A stretch of DNA of 64,000 nucleotides from Pontiellaceae bacterium B12227 (GTDB lineage: Bacteria; Verrucomicrobiota; Kiritimatiellia; Kiritimatiellales; Pontiellaceae): contig JAROAZ010000001.1 of assembly GCA_029432775.1 (NCBI GenBank), positions 186,001 through 250,000 on the forward strand. The letters run 5' to 3'. The position numbers were made by a program, and so were the translations under genes. The notes beneath the pieces were generated by a model. The model ran no database searches. It saw only the letters and a list, made by a program, of their open reading frames with translations, and was not told the origin of the DNA. Below, one piece after another: positions 43,297 through 54,200 of this stretch (the first letter of the stretch is position 1; the number at the start of each line of letters is the position of its first letter).

Positions 43297-44166
43297 ATGA
43301 AAATATTTCTAGGCGATAAACTGGTAGATGAAAAAGATGCTGTGGTTTCTGTGTTTGATCACGGTCTTCTTTATGGAGATGGGGTATTTGAGGGAATCCG
43401 GGCCTATAACGGTCGCGTATTCTTGCTGGATGAGCATATTGACCGTCTTTATGACTCTGCAAAAGCGATTGCATTGAACATTCCGATGACCCGGGAGGAA
43501 ATGTCGGCCGCTGTGGTTGAAACCTGTAAGGCCAATGAAATTTCCGACGGGTATATTCGTCTGGTTGTCACGCGTGGCGTGGGTACTTTGGGGCTGAACC
43601 CGTATCTTTGTGAAAAAGCACAGGTCATCATCATTGCGGCAAAAATTCAGCTCTATCCGCAGGAGCTTTACGATAACGGTCTGAAGATTGTCACAGTAGG
43701 AACGGTCCGCAACCATCCGGAAGCCATCAACCCGCGCGTCAAGAGTCTGAACTATCTCAACAATGTTCTGGCAAAAATTGAGGCCATCAATGCCGGTTGC
43801 ATGGAATGTCTGATGCTGAACCACAAAGGCGAAGTGGCGGAAGCTTCCGGCGATAATGTGTTTGCGGTGAAGAACGGCGTTATCACCACGCCGCCCAGCA
43901 CCTCCGGCGCGCTGGAGGGATTGACCCGCAATAAAGTCATGGATCTGGCCCGCGAGGCTGGCTATGAAGTGCGGGAACTGACCATGGCCAGATATGACCT
44001 CTACGTGGCGGATGAAGTGTTTCTCACAGGAACTGCAGCCGAAATTATTTCCGTCGTTGATATCGACAAGCGGGAAATCGGTGACGGTAAGCCGGGGCAA
44101 GTCACAAGCAAGCTTGCTGAAATGTATCATCAGTGTGCGAATTCAGAGGGCACCCCGATCAAATAA
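43297..44166 (+). CDS. ilvE: Branched-chain amino acid aminotransferase
   Basis: 289 residues, fold-type IV PLP enzyme. VFDHGLLYGDGVFEGIRAYNGRVF opens the family pattern, and NPRVKSLNYLNNVLAKIEA contains the PLP lysine (in VKSLNYLNN). EASGDNVFAVKNGVI, GLTRNKVMDLA, and DEVFLTGTAAEI are standard. The last step of Leu/Ile/Val synthesis; leuCD are 30 kb upstream. A hairpin lies just downstream at 44174-44191. Confidence 0.93.
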   Translation: MKIFLGDKLVDEKDAVVSVFDHGLLYGDGVFEGIRAYNGRVFLLDEHIDRLYDSAKAIALNIPMTREEMSAAVVETCKANEISDGYIRLVVTRGVGTLGLNPYLCEKAQVIIIAAKIQLYPQELYDNGLKIVTVGTVRNHPEAINPRVKSLNYLNNVLAKIEAINAGCMECLMLNHKGEVAEASGDNVFAVKNGVITTPPSTSGALEGLTRNKVMDLAREAGYEVRELTMARYDLYVADEVFLTGTAAEIISVVDIDKREIGDGKPGQVTSKLAEMYHQCANSEGTPIK

Positions 44167-44173
44167 CAAATTT

Positions 44174-44191
44174 AGACCACAGTCGTGGTCT
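44174..44191. promoter_or_regulatory. Hairpin between ilvE and mcsA
   Basis: AGACCAC, a four-base loop, GTGGTCT: a perfect 7-bp stem eight bases after the ilvE stop. No T-run follows, so it is either a weak terminator or an operator for the mcsA-mcsB-clpC unit. Confidence 0.5.
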
Positions 44192-44261
44192 GAAAAGATT
44201 GCGTCGTTATCATCCAACGTATTAACGTTCCTGTTGTCTGAAAGGAAAACAGGAAATTTCC

Positions 44262-44795
44262 ATGAAATGTGAATGCTGCAAAGAGGCCGAAGCTACAATC
44301 CATCTGACTCAGGTGATTGATGGTGAAGTCAAGAAACTGAATCTGTGCCAGGTCTGTGCTCAGAAAAACGGAATTGATCTTAATTCCCCCATCTCAATAA
44401 CGGATGTGCTTTTGGGCCTGGGGAATCAGGCCGGAGGAAAGACTCCGAAAACTGATCTGTCTGAATTTGACTTGAGCTGCAGCCGTTGCCAGATGACGCG
44501 AGCAGAATTCAAAAAACGGGCCCGTCTCGGCTGTCCGGAGTGCTATAATGCGTTCATGGGCGAGTTGAGTGCCATCCTGCAGGCCATGCACCATAGCCGT
44601 CAGCATGTAGGAAAAATTCCTGCACGTCAGGGTAATGAGGCCCGCATTACGGCTCAGATCGCCGCGCTTCAGAAGGACATTGAAACGGCGATTGCTAAAG
44701 AAGAATACGAAGTAGCCGCGAATCTGCGCGATAAAATCCGTTCTTTGAAGGAAGGCATTGAAGAGATGGATTCGGGAGGCACTGATGACGCTTAA
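44262..44795 (+). CDS. mcsA: McsA-like zinc-binding adaptor with UVR motif
   Basis: 177 residues. The N-terminal CECCKEAEATIHLTQ with CQVCAQKNG is one CxxC pair, and CSRCQMTRAEFKK with CPECYNAF a second, both predicted zinc sites. The C-terminal IAKEEYEVAANLRDKIRSLK is the UvrB/UvrC (UVR) interaction motif. McsA activates the McsB arginine kinase and delivers substrates to ClpC in Firmicutes. It overlaps mcsB by 11 bases. No CtsR repressor gene precedes it. Confidence 0.92.
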   Translation: MKCECCKEAEATIHLTQVIDGEVKKLNLCQVCAQKNGIDLNSPISITDVLLGLGNQAGGKTPKTDLSEFDLSCSRCQMTRAEFKKRARLGCPECYNAFMGELSAILQAMHHSRQHVGKIPARQGNEARITAQIAALQKDIETAIAKEEYEVAANLRDKIRSLKEGIEEMDSGGTDDA

Positions 44796-45849
44796 TGATA
44801 TGGTAAAGCGCCACGGAAGCTGGCTTGAGGCGGGAATTGACGAAGGCCCCGTGATCAGCAGCCGGATTCGTTTGGCCCGCAATGTGGAGGAATTCTCATT
44901 CCCCGGTTGGGCCAGCGAGGAGGAAAATAATACCGTCTGGAAGCAAAGTATCGATATTTTTGAAAATTTCAGTACGCCTTTTATGAGTTGGGGTATGTGT
45001 GATATGCCGCCGCTTGACAGAGAAATTCTGTTCGAGCGCCATCTCATCAGTCAGGAATTGGCTCAGCAGAATGACAGTTGCGGAGTGTTTGTTTCTCCGG
45101 ACGAATGTCTGTCAATCATGGTCAACGAAGAGGACCACATTCGGATTCAGTCGCTGCAGCCGGGTCTGAACCTTCGAGGGGCCTGGGAGGCGGCGGACCG
45201 TCTGGATGATGAACTTGAATCACAACTGACCTACGCCTTTTCTCCGAAGCTTGGATATTTAACCTCATGCCCTTCGAATGTAGGAACCGGCATGCGCGCC
45301 TCGGTGATGCTGCACCTTCCGGCACTGGTGTTAATGGAAGAGATGGATCCGGTGATCAATGGCATCTCTAAAATCGGTCTGGCCGTTCGCGGTATGTGGG
45401 GCGAGGGAACTGAAGCTGCCGGAAATATGTTCCAGGTATCCAACCAGATCACGCTTGGGCGGCGTGAAGATGAAATTATTGCTCATCTTGAGCAGATTGT
45501 GCTCGAGCTGATTGAGCACGAAAACAATGCCAGGATCCGCCTCATGAATGAGCGATCGCTCATTGTTAAAGACCACGTGGCACGCGCTTTCGGAGTGCTC
45601 TCCAATGCCCGGCTTATGTCCAGCGGTGAGGCTTTGAACCTTCTTTCGACCCTGAGACTTGGACTGGACCTGGGAATGGTGGATCAATTTTCGCGCAGGG
45701 AGCTCGATATGCTCTTTATTTCCATTCAGCCGGCTCATCTTCAGAAGCAGGAAGATAAAGAACTTGATCCCGATGACCGTGATGTTGTGCGCGCCGATAT
45801 GTTGCGTAGCTACATGGAAAATGCTAGTGAAAACGACAGTTTAAACTAA
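44785..45849 (+). CDS. mcsB: Protein-arginine kinase
   Basis: 354 residues from ATG 44785 (GGGAGG upstream; a more distal in-frame ATG at 44758 is less likely). ISSRIRLARNVEEFSFPG is the phosphagen-kinase N-terminal block; TSCPSNVGTGMRASVMLHLP contains the conserved Cys, and GMWGEGTEAAGNMFQVSNQITLG the arginine-binding loop. McsB phosphorylates arginines on proteins, marking them for ClpCP. The kinase sits between its activator gene and the ClpC unfoldase, as in Bacillus. Confidence 0.95.
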   Translation: MTLNDMVKRHGSWLEAGIDEGPVISSRIRLARNVEEFSFPGWASEEENNTVWKQSIDIFENFSTPFMSWGMCDMPPLDREILFERHLISQELAQQNDSCGVFVSPDECLSIMVNEEDHIRIQSLQPGLNLRGAWEAADRLDDELESQLTYAFSPKLGYLTSCPSNVGTGMRASVMLHLPALVLMEEMDPVINGISKIGLAVRGMWGEGTEAAGNMFQVSNQITLGRREDEIIAHLEQIVLELIEHENNARIRLMNERSLIVKDHVARAFGVLSNARLMSSGEALNLLSTLRLGLDLGMVDQFSRRELDMLFISIQPAHLQKQEDKELDPDDRDVVRADMLRSYMENASENDSLN

Positions 45850-45859
45850 AGGCAGATTT

Positions 45860-48364
45860 ATGGACAATTTTACACCAAGAGCACAGCAGGTACTGCAGTT
45901 GGCAAGAAAAGAAGCCGATCGTTTTAATCACGGCTATGTCGGTACGGAGCATATCCTTCTCGGACTCATTGCGCTGGGACACGGGGTTGCGGTTAATGCG
46001 CTTCAGGCGCTCGGGATCGATTTAGCCTCGGTTCGGCTCGAAGTTGAAAAGGCGGTCGGGACCGGCCCGGAAACCAAAACGATTGGAAATATCCCGTTCA
46101 CACCGCGGGCTAAAAAAGTACTGGCCCTTTCCGCCAGCGAAGCTCGCGGGCTGGGGCACAGCTATGTTGGAACTGAACACATTCTGCTCGGCCTGCTTCG
46201 GGAGGGCGAAGGCATCGCGGCGCGCGTACTTGAAAATCTGGGTGTTGATCTGGATGAAACCCGCTATGAAATCATGAAGACGCTTGATCCTGATTATGAT
46301 CCGGCCTCTGAAGGTGAATTTGAGGATGAGGGCGAACCGGAAGCACCTGCACTGGGTGGACAGGCCCGGGGTAAAGGTAAAAGTAAAACCCCGGCTCTGA
46401 ATACCTTCGGGCGTGATCTGACTAAATTAGCCAAAGACGGAGAATTGGATCCAGTCATTGGAAGAAAAGATGAAATTGAGCGGGTGATTCAGATTCTCTG
46501 CCGGCGCACAAAAAATAATCCGGTTCTGCTGGGAGAAGCCGGTGTCGGGAAAACCGCCATTGCCGAAGGGCTTGCCCAGATTATTAATGACGGCAATGTG
46601 CCGGATCTGCTGATTGATAAGAAAGTGATTACACTCGACCTCGCACTGATGGTGGCCGGAACCAAATATCGGGGTCAGTTCGAGGAGCGCATCAAGGCGG
46701 TCATGGATGAAATTCGTAAAGAAAAGAACATCATTCTGTTTCTGGACGAGCTTCACACCATCGTCGGAGCCGGTTCGGCAGAAGGAACCATGGATGCGGC
46801 GAATATCATCAAGCCGGCGTTGTCTCGCGGCGAACTGCAGTGTATCGGTGCAACGACGCTGAAGGAGTACCGCAAATATATCGAGAAAGATGCCGCGCTT
46901 GAGCGTCGCTTCCAGACGGTGAATGTGAAAGAGCCCTCTGTGGAAGATGCCGTTGAAATCATGAAGGGGCTGCGGGTTAAATATGAAGAACATCACCATG
47001 CTCAGTTTACAGACGATTCGCTTAAAGCCGCAGTGGAATGCTCAGCCCGCTATCTGCCGGATCGTTTTCTGCCTGACAAAGCCATCGACCTGATTGACGA
47101 AGCCGGAGCCCGCGCCCGTATCGGCAGCATGAGTCGACCACCGGAGCTCAAGCAGCTCGAAGAAGATATTCACGACTTCGAAAAGAAGAAAAACGACGCC
47201 ATCCATGAACAGAAGTTTGAAGATGCCGCGAATTTCCGCGATCAGGAGCGTCAGGCCAAGGAAAAGCTGGAAGAGCTGCTCGATGACTGGCGCAAAAAAC
47301 GTGATGAAAATAAATCCGTTGTCACGGATGAAGATATCATGATCGTTGTTTCGAAATGGACCGGAATCCCCGTGATGAAAATGGGTGAGAAAGAGATGGA
47401 GCGCCTGCTTCGTATTGAAGAAGTTGTGGGCGAGCAGGTTGTGGGGCAGAGCGTTGCAGTTGGTGCCATAGCACGCGCGCTTCGCCGGTCCCGTGCAGAC
47501 CTGAAAGATCCAAAGCGCCCCATCGGTTCCTTTATTTTCCTGGGCCCGACCGGTGTAGGTAAAACGCTGCTGGCCAAGACGCTGGCAGAATTTATGTTCG
47601 ATGATCCTGAATCATTTATTCAGATCGATATGTCGGAATACATGGAAAAATTCAATGCCTCCCGTCTGGTTGGTTCTCCTCCCGGCTATGTGGGCCACGA
47701 GGAGGGCGGTCAGCTGACTGAGCGCGTGCGGAGACGCCCGTATTCTGTGGTGCTGTTCGATGAGGTTGAAAAGGCTCATCCGGATGTGATGCATATGCTG
47801 TTGCAGATCATGGAAGAGGGGCGTCTTACCGACAGCCTGGGACGCAGTGTCGATTTTCGCAATACTGTCGTCATTATGACCTCCAATCTGGGGGCTCAGG
47901 AGGTTAAAAAATCCGGAGCGCTCGGATTTGCACCTTCCAATGAAGAGGTGGACTACGAGAAGCTCAAAGAGCTGATGATCGGCATTGCCAAAAAGACCTT
48001 TAAGCCGGAGCTGTTGAACCGTCTCGACGATATGATTGTATTCCGTGAGCTTACCCGCGTTGATCTTGAAACGATCATCAATCTTGAGCTGGCAAACATT
48101 CAGAATCGCGTGCTGGGCCGCAACATTGAACTGAAGATTACCAAGTCAGCCCGCGACTTCCTTTTGGAAAAGGGCTTCGACAAGGCCTATGGTGCCCGCC
48201 AGCTTCGCCGTACTGTTGAGCGTTACCTCGAAGATCCGCTGGCGGAAGAAATTCTCCGCAGCACGATCGAGAATAATTCTGTGATCACCGTAAAGGCCAA
48301 TAAAGAGAAGCTGACTTTCAAGGGCGTTCCTAGCGAAGTGGAACAGCCTGCTGCTGAAGATTAA
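45860..48364 (+). CDS. clpC: ClpC AAA+ unfoldase
   Basis: 834 residues. Two Clp-N repeats occupy residues ~1-150 ([16 protein letters not shown], and a second at [13 protein letters not shown]). D1 Walker A is [15 protein letters not shown]; a UVR-type middle coiled segment ([19 protein letters not shown]) identifies ClpC rather than ClpB or ClpA. D2 Walker A is [16 protein letters not shown], and the C-terminal D2 small domain is complete. It feeds marked proteins to ClpP. It is ten bases after mcsB. A palindromic hairpin follows the stop. Confidence 0.97.
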   Translation: MDNFTPRAQQVLQLARKEADRFNHGYVGTEHILLGLIALGHGVAVNALQALGIDLASVRLEVEKAVGTGPETKTIGNIPFTPRAKKVLALSASEARGLGHSYVGTEHILLGLLREGEGIAARVLENLGVDLDETRYEIMKTLDPDYDPASEGEFEDEGEPEAPALGGQARGKGKSKTPALNTFGRDLTKLAKDGELDPVIGRKDEIERVIQILCRRTKNNPVLLGEAGVGKTAIAEGLAQIINDGNVPDLLIDKKVITLDLALMVAGTKYRGQFEERIKAVMDEIRKEKNIILFLDELHTIVGAGSAEGTMDAANIIKPALSRGELQCIGATTLKEYRKYIEKDAALERRFQTVNVKEPSVEDAVEIMKGLRVKYEEHHHAQFTDDSLKAAVECSARYLPDRFLPDKAIDLIDEAGARARIGSMSRPPELKQLEEDIHDFEKKKNDAIHEQKFEDAANFRDQERQAKEKLEELLDDWRKKRDENKSVVTDEDIMIVVSKWTGIPVMKMGEKEMERLLRIEEVVGEQVVGQSVAVGAIARALRRSRADLKDPKRPIGSFIFLGPTGVGKTLLAKTLAEFMFDDPESFIQIDMSEYMEKFNASRLVGSPPGYVGHEEGGQLTERVRRRPYSVVLFDEVEKAHPDVMHMLLQIMEEGRLTDSLGRSVDFRNTVVIMTSNLGAQEVKKSGALGFAPSNEEVDYEKLKELMIGIAKKTFKPELLNRLDDMIVFRELTRVDLETIINLELANIQNRVLGRNIELKITKSARDFLLEKGFDKAYGARQLRRTVERYLEDPLAEEILRSTIENNSVITVKANKEKLTFKGVPSEVEQPAAED

Positions 48365-48387
48365 TGAAGGTCGTAGAGATATGTTCA

Positions 48388-48420
48388 ATCCCTGATTTCC
48401 AGCCATTGGAAATCAGGGAT
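48388..48420. terminator. Perfect 14-bp hairpin between clpC and argS, containing a palindrome variant
   Basis: Arms 48388-48401 and 48407-48420 are exactly complementary around a five-base loop; 'catttttac' follows. The heart of the hairpin is TTCCAGCCATTGGAA (48397-48411), a variant of the window palindrome. It is likely the clpC terminator, though the T-run is short. Confidence 0.75.
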
Positions 48421-48476
48421 CATTTTTACGGGGTTGTAAAATAAACTTTCAGCCCTTTTTCGGAGAGAGATTTAAA

Positions 48477-50204
48477 ATGCGTAAATTTGCCACATTTGAA
48501 GAGAGACTGTCTGTCTGGACTGCGGATGCCATGAAAGAAGTGTTCGGACTGTCTGACAGCGATGTGAACCTGGGGGTTGCTCCCACCAACAACGATAAGT
48601 TCGGGGACTACCAGTGCAATGCCGCCATGGTCCTCTCCAAACAACTTAAAAAGGCTCCGAGGCAGATTGCTCAGGAATTTGCGGATGCAGCAGTATTGCC
48701 GGATTTTGTAGAAAAAATTGAAATCGCCGGACCTGGATTTATTAACTTCTTTCTCTCCAATAAAGCTTTGGCCAATCATATCCAGAGCCTTGAAAATGAT
48801 CCGAGTCAGGGAACCGAACAGGTGGGGACAGGTAAAAAAGTGATCATTGATTACTCCAGTCCCAATGTTGCTAAATCCATGCACATCGGCCACATCCGCT
48901 CCACGGTCATCGGGAATGCCATAGACCGATTGTATCGCTTCCTGGGGTATGAGGTCATTGCAGATAATCATCTGGGCGACTGGGGCACACAATTCGGTTT
49001 AATGCTGGTTGGCTATCGCGAGTTCGTGAATGAAGAAGCGCTGGCATCCTCTCCCGTGGAGGAGCTCGAGCGGATTTATGTGGCCAGCTACAATAAGTCC
49101 AAAGAGGATGATACCTGGCGCGATTTTGCAAAAGCGGAACTGGTGAAGCTGCAGCAGGGTGACGCTGAAAACCGCGCGCTCTGGGAAAAATTCATTGAAC
49201 TTTCAATAGGTGAATTCGACACCATTTACGGGCGGCTCGGCGTTAAGTTTGATCTGTATCGCGGAGAAAGTTTCTATAATGACCGTCTCCCGAAAATCAT
49301 CCAGGCACTGGAAGCAAAAGACCTTGCGAAAGAAAGTGAAGGCGCGCTGATTGTCGATCTCGAAGAAGAGGGCATGCCGATCTGTATCGTTCGCAAAAGC
49401 GATGGGGGATATAACTATGCAACAACGGATTTGGCCACGGTTGAGTCCCGCATTGAGGAATTCAACCCGGACCGGATTATTTATGTAACCGACGAGCGTC
49501 AGCAGCTGCATTTCAAGCAGTTTTTCACGATCGCCGGCAAGCTCGGCATGGAAGCAAATCTGGTGCACGTCTGGTTCGGTCTAATGCGACTGCCTGAGGC
49601 GACTTTTTCAACGAGGGAAGGGAATGTGATTAAACTCGCATCGATGCTCGATGAGGCGGAATCCAGGGCGTTGGAAATGGTAAAGTCCAGCAGTCCGGAA
49701 ATGCCCGAAGAGCAGCAGAAAGACCTTGCGCGGGCCATCGGAATCGGTGCTATCAAGTATACCGACCTGAGTCAGAATCCAAAAAGTCTGGTTACCTTTA
49801 CCTGGGAAAAAGCACTGAATATGCAGGGCAATTCCGGGCCTTATTTACAGTATGCCTATGCCCGGATTTCCTCTGTATATGATAAGTGGAAAGTAAAGTT
49901 TCCCGGAATGGAATTGTCGGATTGTTCAATCCGAATTGAACACGAGATCGAGCGGAAGTTGGCGATCAAACTTTCCAGATTCCCGGCGGCAGTGAGTGCG
50001 GCTGCTGAAAATTACAGTCCCAATATCATGGCCGATTATCTGTATGACCTGGCTCAAATCTACAGCAGTTTCTATCAGAATGTGCCTTTCCTGAAAGCAG
50101 ACGAAGGTGTTCGTGAAAGCCGGATTCGTTTGTGCAGATCCACAGCCAGAACGCTTAAACAAGGTCTGGAACTTTTGGGAATTGAAACGCGGGAACGCAT
50201 CTAA
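48477..50204 (+). CDS. argS: Arginyl-tRNA synthetase
   Basis: 575 residues, class I synthetase. DYSSPNVAKSMHIGHIRST holds the HIGH-like motif, VITDERQQLHF region is read YVTDERQQLHFKQFF, and FSTREGNVIKLASMLDEA is the ArgRS-specific block. The N-terminal Arg_N-like domain and C-terminal anticodon-binding DALR domain (LQYAYARISSVYDKW to end) are complete. A strong terminator follows 30 bases after the stop. Confidence 0.97.
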   Translation: MRKFATFEERLSVWTADAMKEVFGLSDSDVNLGVAPTNNDKFGDYQCNAAMVLSKQLKKAPRQIAQEFADAAVLPDFVEKIEIAGPGFINFFLSNKALANHIQSLENDPSQGTEQVGTGKKVIIDYSSPNVAKSMHIGHIRSTVIGNAIDRLYRFLGYEVIADNHLGDWGTQFGLMLVGYREFVNEEALASSPVEELERIYVASYNKSKEDDTWRDFAKAELVKLQQGDAENRALWEKFIELSIGEFDTIYGRLGVKFDLYRGESFYNDRLPKIIQALEAKDLAKESEGALIVDLEEEGMPICIVRKSDGGYNYATTDLATVESRIEEFNPDRIIYVTDERQQLHFKQFFTIAGKLGMEANLVHVWFGLMRLPEATFSTREGNVIKLASMLDEAESRALEMVKSSSPEMPEEQQKDLARAIGIGAIKYTDLSQNPKSLVTFTWEKALNMQGNSGPYLQYAYARISSVYDKWKVKFPGMELSDCSIRIEHEIERKLAIKLSRFPAAVSAAAENYSPNIMADYLYDLAQIYSSFYQNVPFLKADEGVRESRIRLCRSTARTLKQGLELLGIETRERI

Positions 50205-50234
50205 TTCTCACGCTTTAAAAAATAAACGTGTATG

Positions 50235-50265
50235 AACAGCCGGAATTTTTCCGGCTGTTTTTTTT
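50235..50265 (+). terminator. Rho-independent terminator of argS
   Basis: AACAGCCGG, a T-rich loop, CCGGCTGTT and a run of nine or more T residues. Confidence 0.95.
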
Positions 50266-50556
50266 TGCATCTCGTTTCATGCGGCACAGTCGTTAGCGAT
50301 TGTGTAGATAAAAAATAATATCATGTCGTTAACCATCTTTAACTGTTCCTTAAATTTGGATGTTACTGCGCAGTCGGTTATTAGCATTCGTTCATTTTGT
50401 ACAATATTCAAAACGTTTTTTTATACAGCCTTGTAACGCGTGTCCGACAGATGTCAGATACATAGCATGTCCGCAAGCGCACACTAATTCTTAGGATGCG
50501 GAGTTTGATAGCTTTCTCGTCTTACATTAATTCAGCCAGAACAGGGTATCCGCAGG

Positions 50557-50587
50557 TTATCCACAGTTATGCACATTTTTATCAACA
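50557..50587 (+). promoter_or_regulatory. Three tandem DnaA boxes
   Basis: TTATCCACA (50557-50565) and TTATGCACA (50567-50575) both match the TTATNCACA consensus exactly; TTATCAACA (50579-50587) has one mismatch. They are on the same strand at 10- and 12-base intervals, about one helical turn apart. Additional single-mismatch boxes lie at 50303-50311 (TTATCTACA on the minus strand) and 50883-50891. Confidence 0.65.
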
Positions 50588-51087
50588 TACAGAACGTCGC
50601 ATAATATATCTTATGTCTATACTTAGTTATTAAAAGGGCCTGTATATGGTGTTAGGTGAATTTTTATGAAATCGATTTGCACAATGATAAGAATTTTTTA
50701 CATGAACAGGATCAGTTGAGCTGAATATTCATAACCGGGTTGTTAAAATAAGTTTTCAGAATTGGAAATGTGGTCCGCCGCATTGTAGTTGCACGCTTGC
50801 TGGAAGTTATTCTGACACTCAGATAATTTATTGATCAGCGAGATAGACTGTCGGATATCGAAAGCAATGAGATGAGAAGTGTTTATTTACACGTGCGGTA
50901 TTTGTACAATTTTAAATAATGCAATAACGATTACCCGACCTCACATTTTCCAATCAGGATGACTATCCATTTGATCAGAGCAACCCCATGCACTGGCCCA
51001 AAATTAATATACGGATTCATGTATTCTCTGGATTCAGATCCTGTACAACACCGTTGAAAAATTGCCGAGCGTGATTACTTTGGCTGG

Positions 51088-51121
51088 ACTTAAGCGACGG
51101 CATCCAAATGCCGCTTTAAGT
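51088..51121. promoter_or_regulatory. Bulged hairpin in the hrpA leader
   Basis: ACTTAAGCGACGGCAT pairs with ATGCCGCTTTAAGT around a four-base loop with a small bulge. No T-run, so a leader structure or operator rather than a terminator. Confidence 0.5.
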
Positions 51122-51261
51122 AAAACACACCAACTTCATTCGAATGATTCAACGTCAATAATCAACATCAAGAAGAGGCTTCGAAGTCCCGAATCGATTG
51201 ACGCCTTCGCGGTCAATAATCTTGAACTGTAACGCTTGCTGTGGCGTTATGTCCGGCTCTC

Positions 51262-54200
51262 ATGAATCAACCGGAAACAAAAGAACTTTTACAAACCGTA
51301 AAGAAGTCGCTCGATGGCGTGCTTCTGCGGGATCGTGCGCATTTAAATTCTTTAATGCGCCGGGTCCGTCAGTGCATTCACGACAATAAACCTTCGGACC
51401 AATTGGCCGCGAAATTAAAGGATGCGCACTTCCAATCATTGGAGCGTTCGAAGAAGCGTTCCTCGGTTGAGCTGAAGCTGGATTATCCGGAGATTCTTCC
51501 CGTCTCCGGAAAAAAGGACGAAATTCAGGAGCTGATCAAACAAAATCAAGTGGTGATCGTCTGCGGAACGACGGGTTCCGGCAAAACCACCCAGTTGCCG
51601 AAAATAGTCTATGAGGCCGGATCCGGAAAAACCGGTCGGATCGGTGTTACCCAGCCTCGCCGTCTGGCGGCCACCGGTATGGCGCGCCGTGTGGCGGAGG
51701 AAATGGATTCGGACTACGGTAAAGGCGTTGGTTGTCAGGTGCGGTTCGACGATTCCACCTGTGACGAGACGATTATTAAATTTATGACCGACGGAATCCT
51801 GCTGGCCGAAACCCAGCGGGACCGGCATTTGCTGCAGTATGATTGCCTCATTATTGACGAAGCCCACGAGCGCAGCCTGAATATTGACTTCCTGCTCGGC
51901 TACATCAAAAACCTGCTGAAGGTCCGTCCCGATCTGAAAGTGGTCATCAGCTCTGCCACGCTCGATGCCGATAGCTTTTCGGAATTCTTCGATGGCGCTC
52001 CGGTAATTGAGGTTGAGGGCCGCACCTATCCGGTGGAGGACTTTTTCCTGCCGCCCGGAAAAGACGAGGAACTTTCCAACCATATTCTCCGTGCCATGCG
52101 CTGGATTTCGGACGTGGATGATCAGGGAGATGTGCTGATCTTTCTGCCGGGTGAACGGGAAATCAAAGACGCCACCAAAAAGCTGGAAGGCCAGCACTGG
52201 AAAAATACGGAAGTCCTCCCCCTCTTCGGCCGGCTCAGCATGGGCGAGCAGCAGCGGGTCTTTAAAACGGGCGGACGCCGGCGCATCATTCTGGCCACCA
52301 ATGTGGCTGAAACCTCAATCACGATTCCGGGCATCCATTATGTGATCGATTCCGGACTGGTGCGCCTGAGCCGCTATAATCCGCGTACGCAGGTGCAGGG
52401 ACTGCAGATCGAACAGGTCTCACAGGCCAGTGCCCGCCAACGGCGCGGTCGCTGCGGCCGCGTGACCGACGGCATTTGCGTATATCTCTACGACAAGGAA
52501 ACGCTGGAAAACAGTGCAGAGTATACCGATCCTGAAATCCGGCGGACTTCGCTGGCCGGTGTTATCCTTCAGATGGACATTCTGAGCTTACCGGCCATTG
52601 ATCGGTTTCCGCTGATCGACCCGCCGAGTTCCACGCTGGTAAACGAAGGCTACAAAACACTGTGGGACATCGGGGCCATTGGCGAAGAGCGGAAACTGAC
52701 CGGCATGGGCCGGGATATTGCCCGCTTCCCAACCGACCCGCATCTGGCCCGTATGCTGATCCAGGCCCGGGAGGAAGGCGCATTGCCGGAACTGATGATC
52801 CTTGTCGCCTTTCTTTCCATTCAGGATGTGCGCGAGCGCCCCACCGAAAAAGCCGATGCCGCCGACCTGGCGCATAATCAGTGGAAAGATCCGAAGTCCG
52901 ATTTCATAACAATCCTGAATCTGTGGGATGCGGTTGAAGAAGCGCGCCGGCAATCGCACGGAACGTTAAGAAAGTTCTGTAAAAAGAACTTCGTAAATTA
53001 TCGCCGGGTGATGGAGTGGCGCAACCTCTGGCAGGATCTGCGGGAAAACGTGCGCGAGCTGAAGTGGAAATTTTCCAATGATTGGAAACTCGATGAGTCG
53101 CATTTTGACCTGATTCACCGTTCCCTGTTGGCCGGTCTTCCGGCCAATATCGGCTTCAAAGGCGAAGACCGGGAATTTACTGCAGCACGCAACCGTAAGT
53201 TTTTCATTTTCCCCGGCTCCGGCCTGTTCAAGAAGCCGCCGGAATGGGTGATGACCTTTTCGCTGGTGGAAACCACCAAACTCTATGCCCGAATCGTGGC
53301 AGAGATTGAGCCCGAGTGGTTGGAGGCGGTTGCCCCGCACCTCTGCAAAGCTGTGTACAAACAACCGGAATGGGATGCGGACAAAGGATTTGTCTACGCC
53401 AAAGAGTCGATCCTGTCCGGCGGCCTGACGCTGACGAACGGGAAACCGGTCCACTTCGGACCGATCAACCCGGAAGAAGCCCGAAAGATTTTTATTAAGC
53501 AGGGGATGGTTCCTGCCAACATTTCAACCCGCGGCGGCTGGCTGAAGCTCCATACAAAGATGCTCGATGAAATCCAGTCGCTGGAAGAAAAGATTCGTCG
53601 TCCGGGTGCCCTGCTCGATGCCGATGCGATCTTTGACCATTTTGATCGGTTGCTGCCGGACGATGTATATTCCGTTAAGACGCTGGAACAATGGATTCGG
53701 AAATCGAAGGCCCGGATTGCGATGCGGTTGCAGGACGCCTTATATCATCAATCCAATCCGGTACGACCAGAAGACTATCCGGGATGGATTACCTTCTATG
53801 AAGAAGACTTTCATCTAATCTACACCTTTGAACCGGGCGACGAACTGGACGGCATTGCGTTGGTCTGTCCGAGCGACAAACTGGCCTTCCTTCCCGATTG
53901 GGGGCCTGACTGGCTGGTGCCGGGCTGGCTGGAGGAGAAAGTAAACCGCCTGCTTCGTACCCTGCCGAAAAATCTGAGAACCACAATTTCCCCCATCGAC
54001 CAGACGGTACAACTGTTCTGCAGCAGCCACATAGAAAAAAGCGGAGCGCTGCTCGACGCCATCTCGAAATGGCTGCAATCGGAATTCAAGCTGCCGGTTG
54101 ATGCTTCGGACTTTGACGAAAAATCACTGCCTGAATTTCTTCGGATGAAAGTGATTGAGACAAAGGACGATCAAATCGTCACGGTACACAAATCCATCTC

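Larger units (their letters stand above)
50266..51261. other. A+T-rich gene-free region with DnaA-box cluster (oriC-like candidate)
   Basis: About one kilobase with no credible gene, the longest gap in a window otherwise densely packed with genes. It is A+T-rich and carries DnaA-box-like sites at 50303-50311 (minus strand), 50557-50565, 50567-50575, 50579-50587 and 50883-50891, and a hairpin at 51088-51121 before the hrpA start. It could be a replication origin, an unrecognised RNA gene, or a long leader of hrpA. The flanking genes keep the same strand on both sides, which does not favour an origin. Confidence 0.55.

Noticed and set aside
46449..46463. ATCCAGTCATTGGAA in clpC considered as another palindrome copy
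   Set aside because: It encodes the universally conserved DPVIGR segment of ClpC, so the resemblance may be coincidence.
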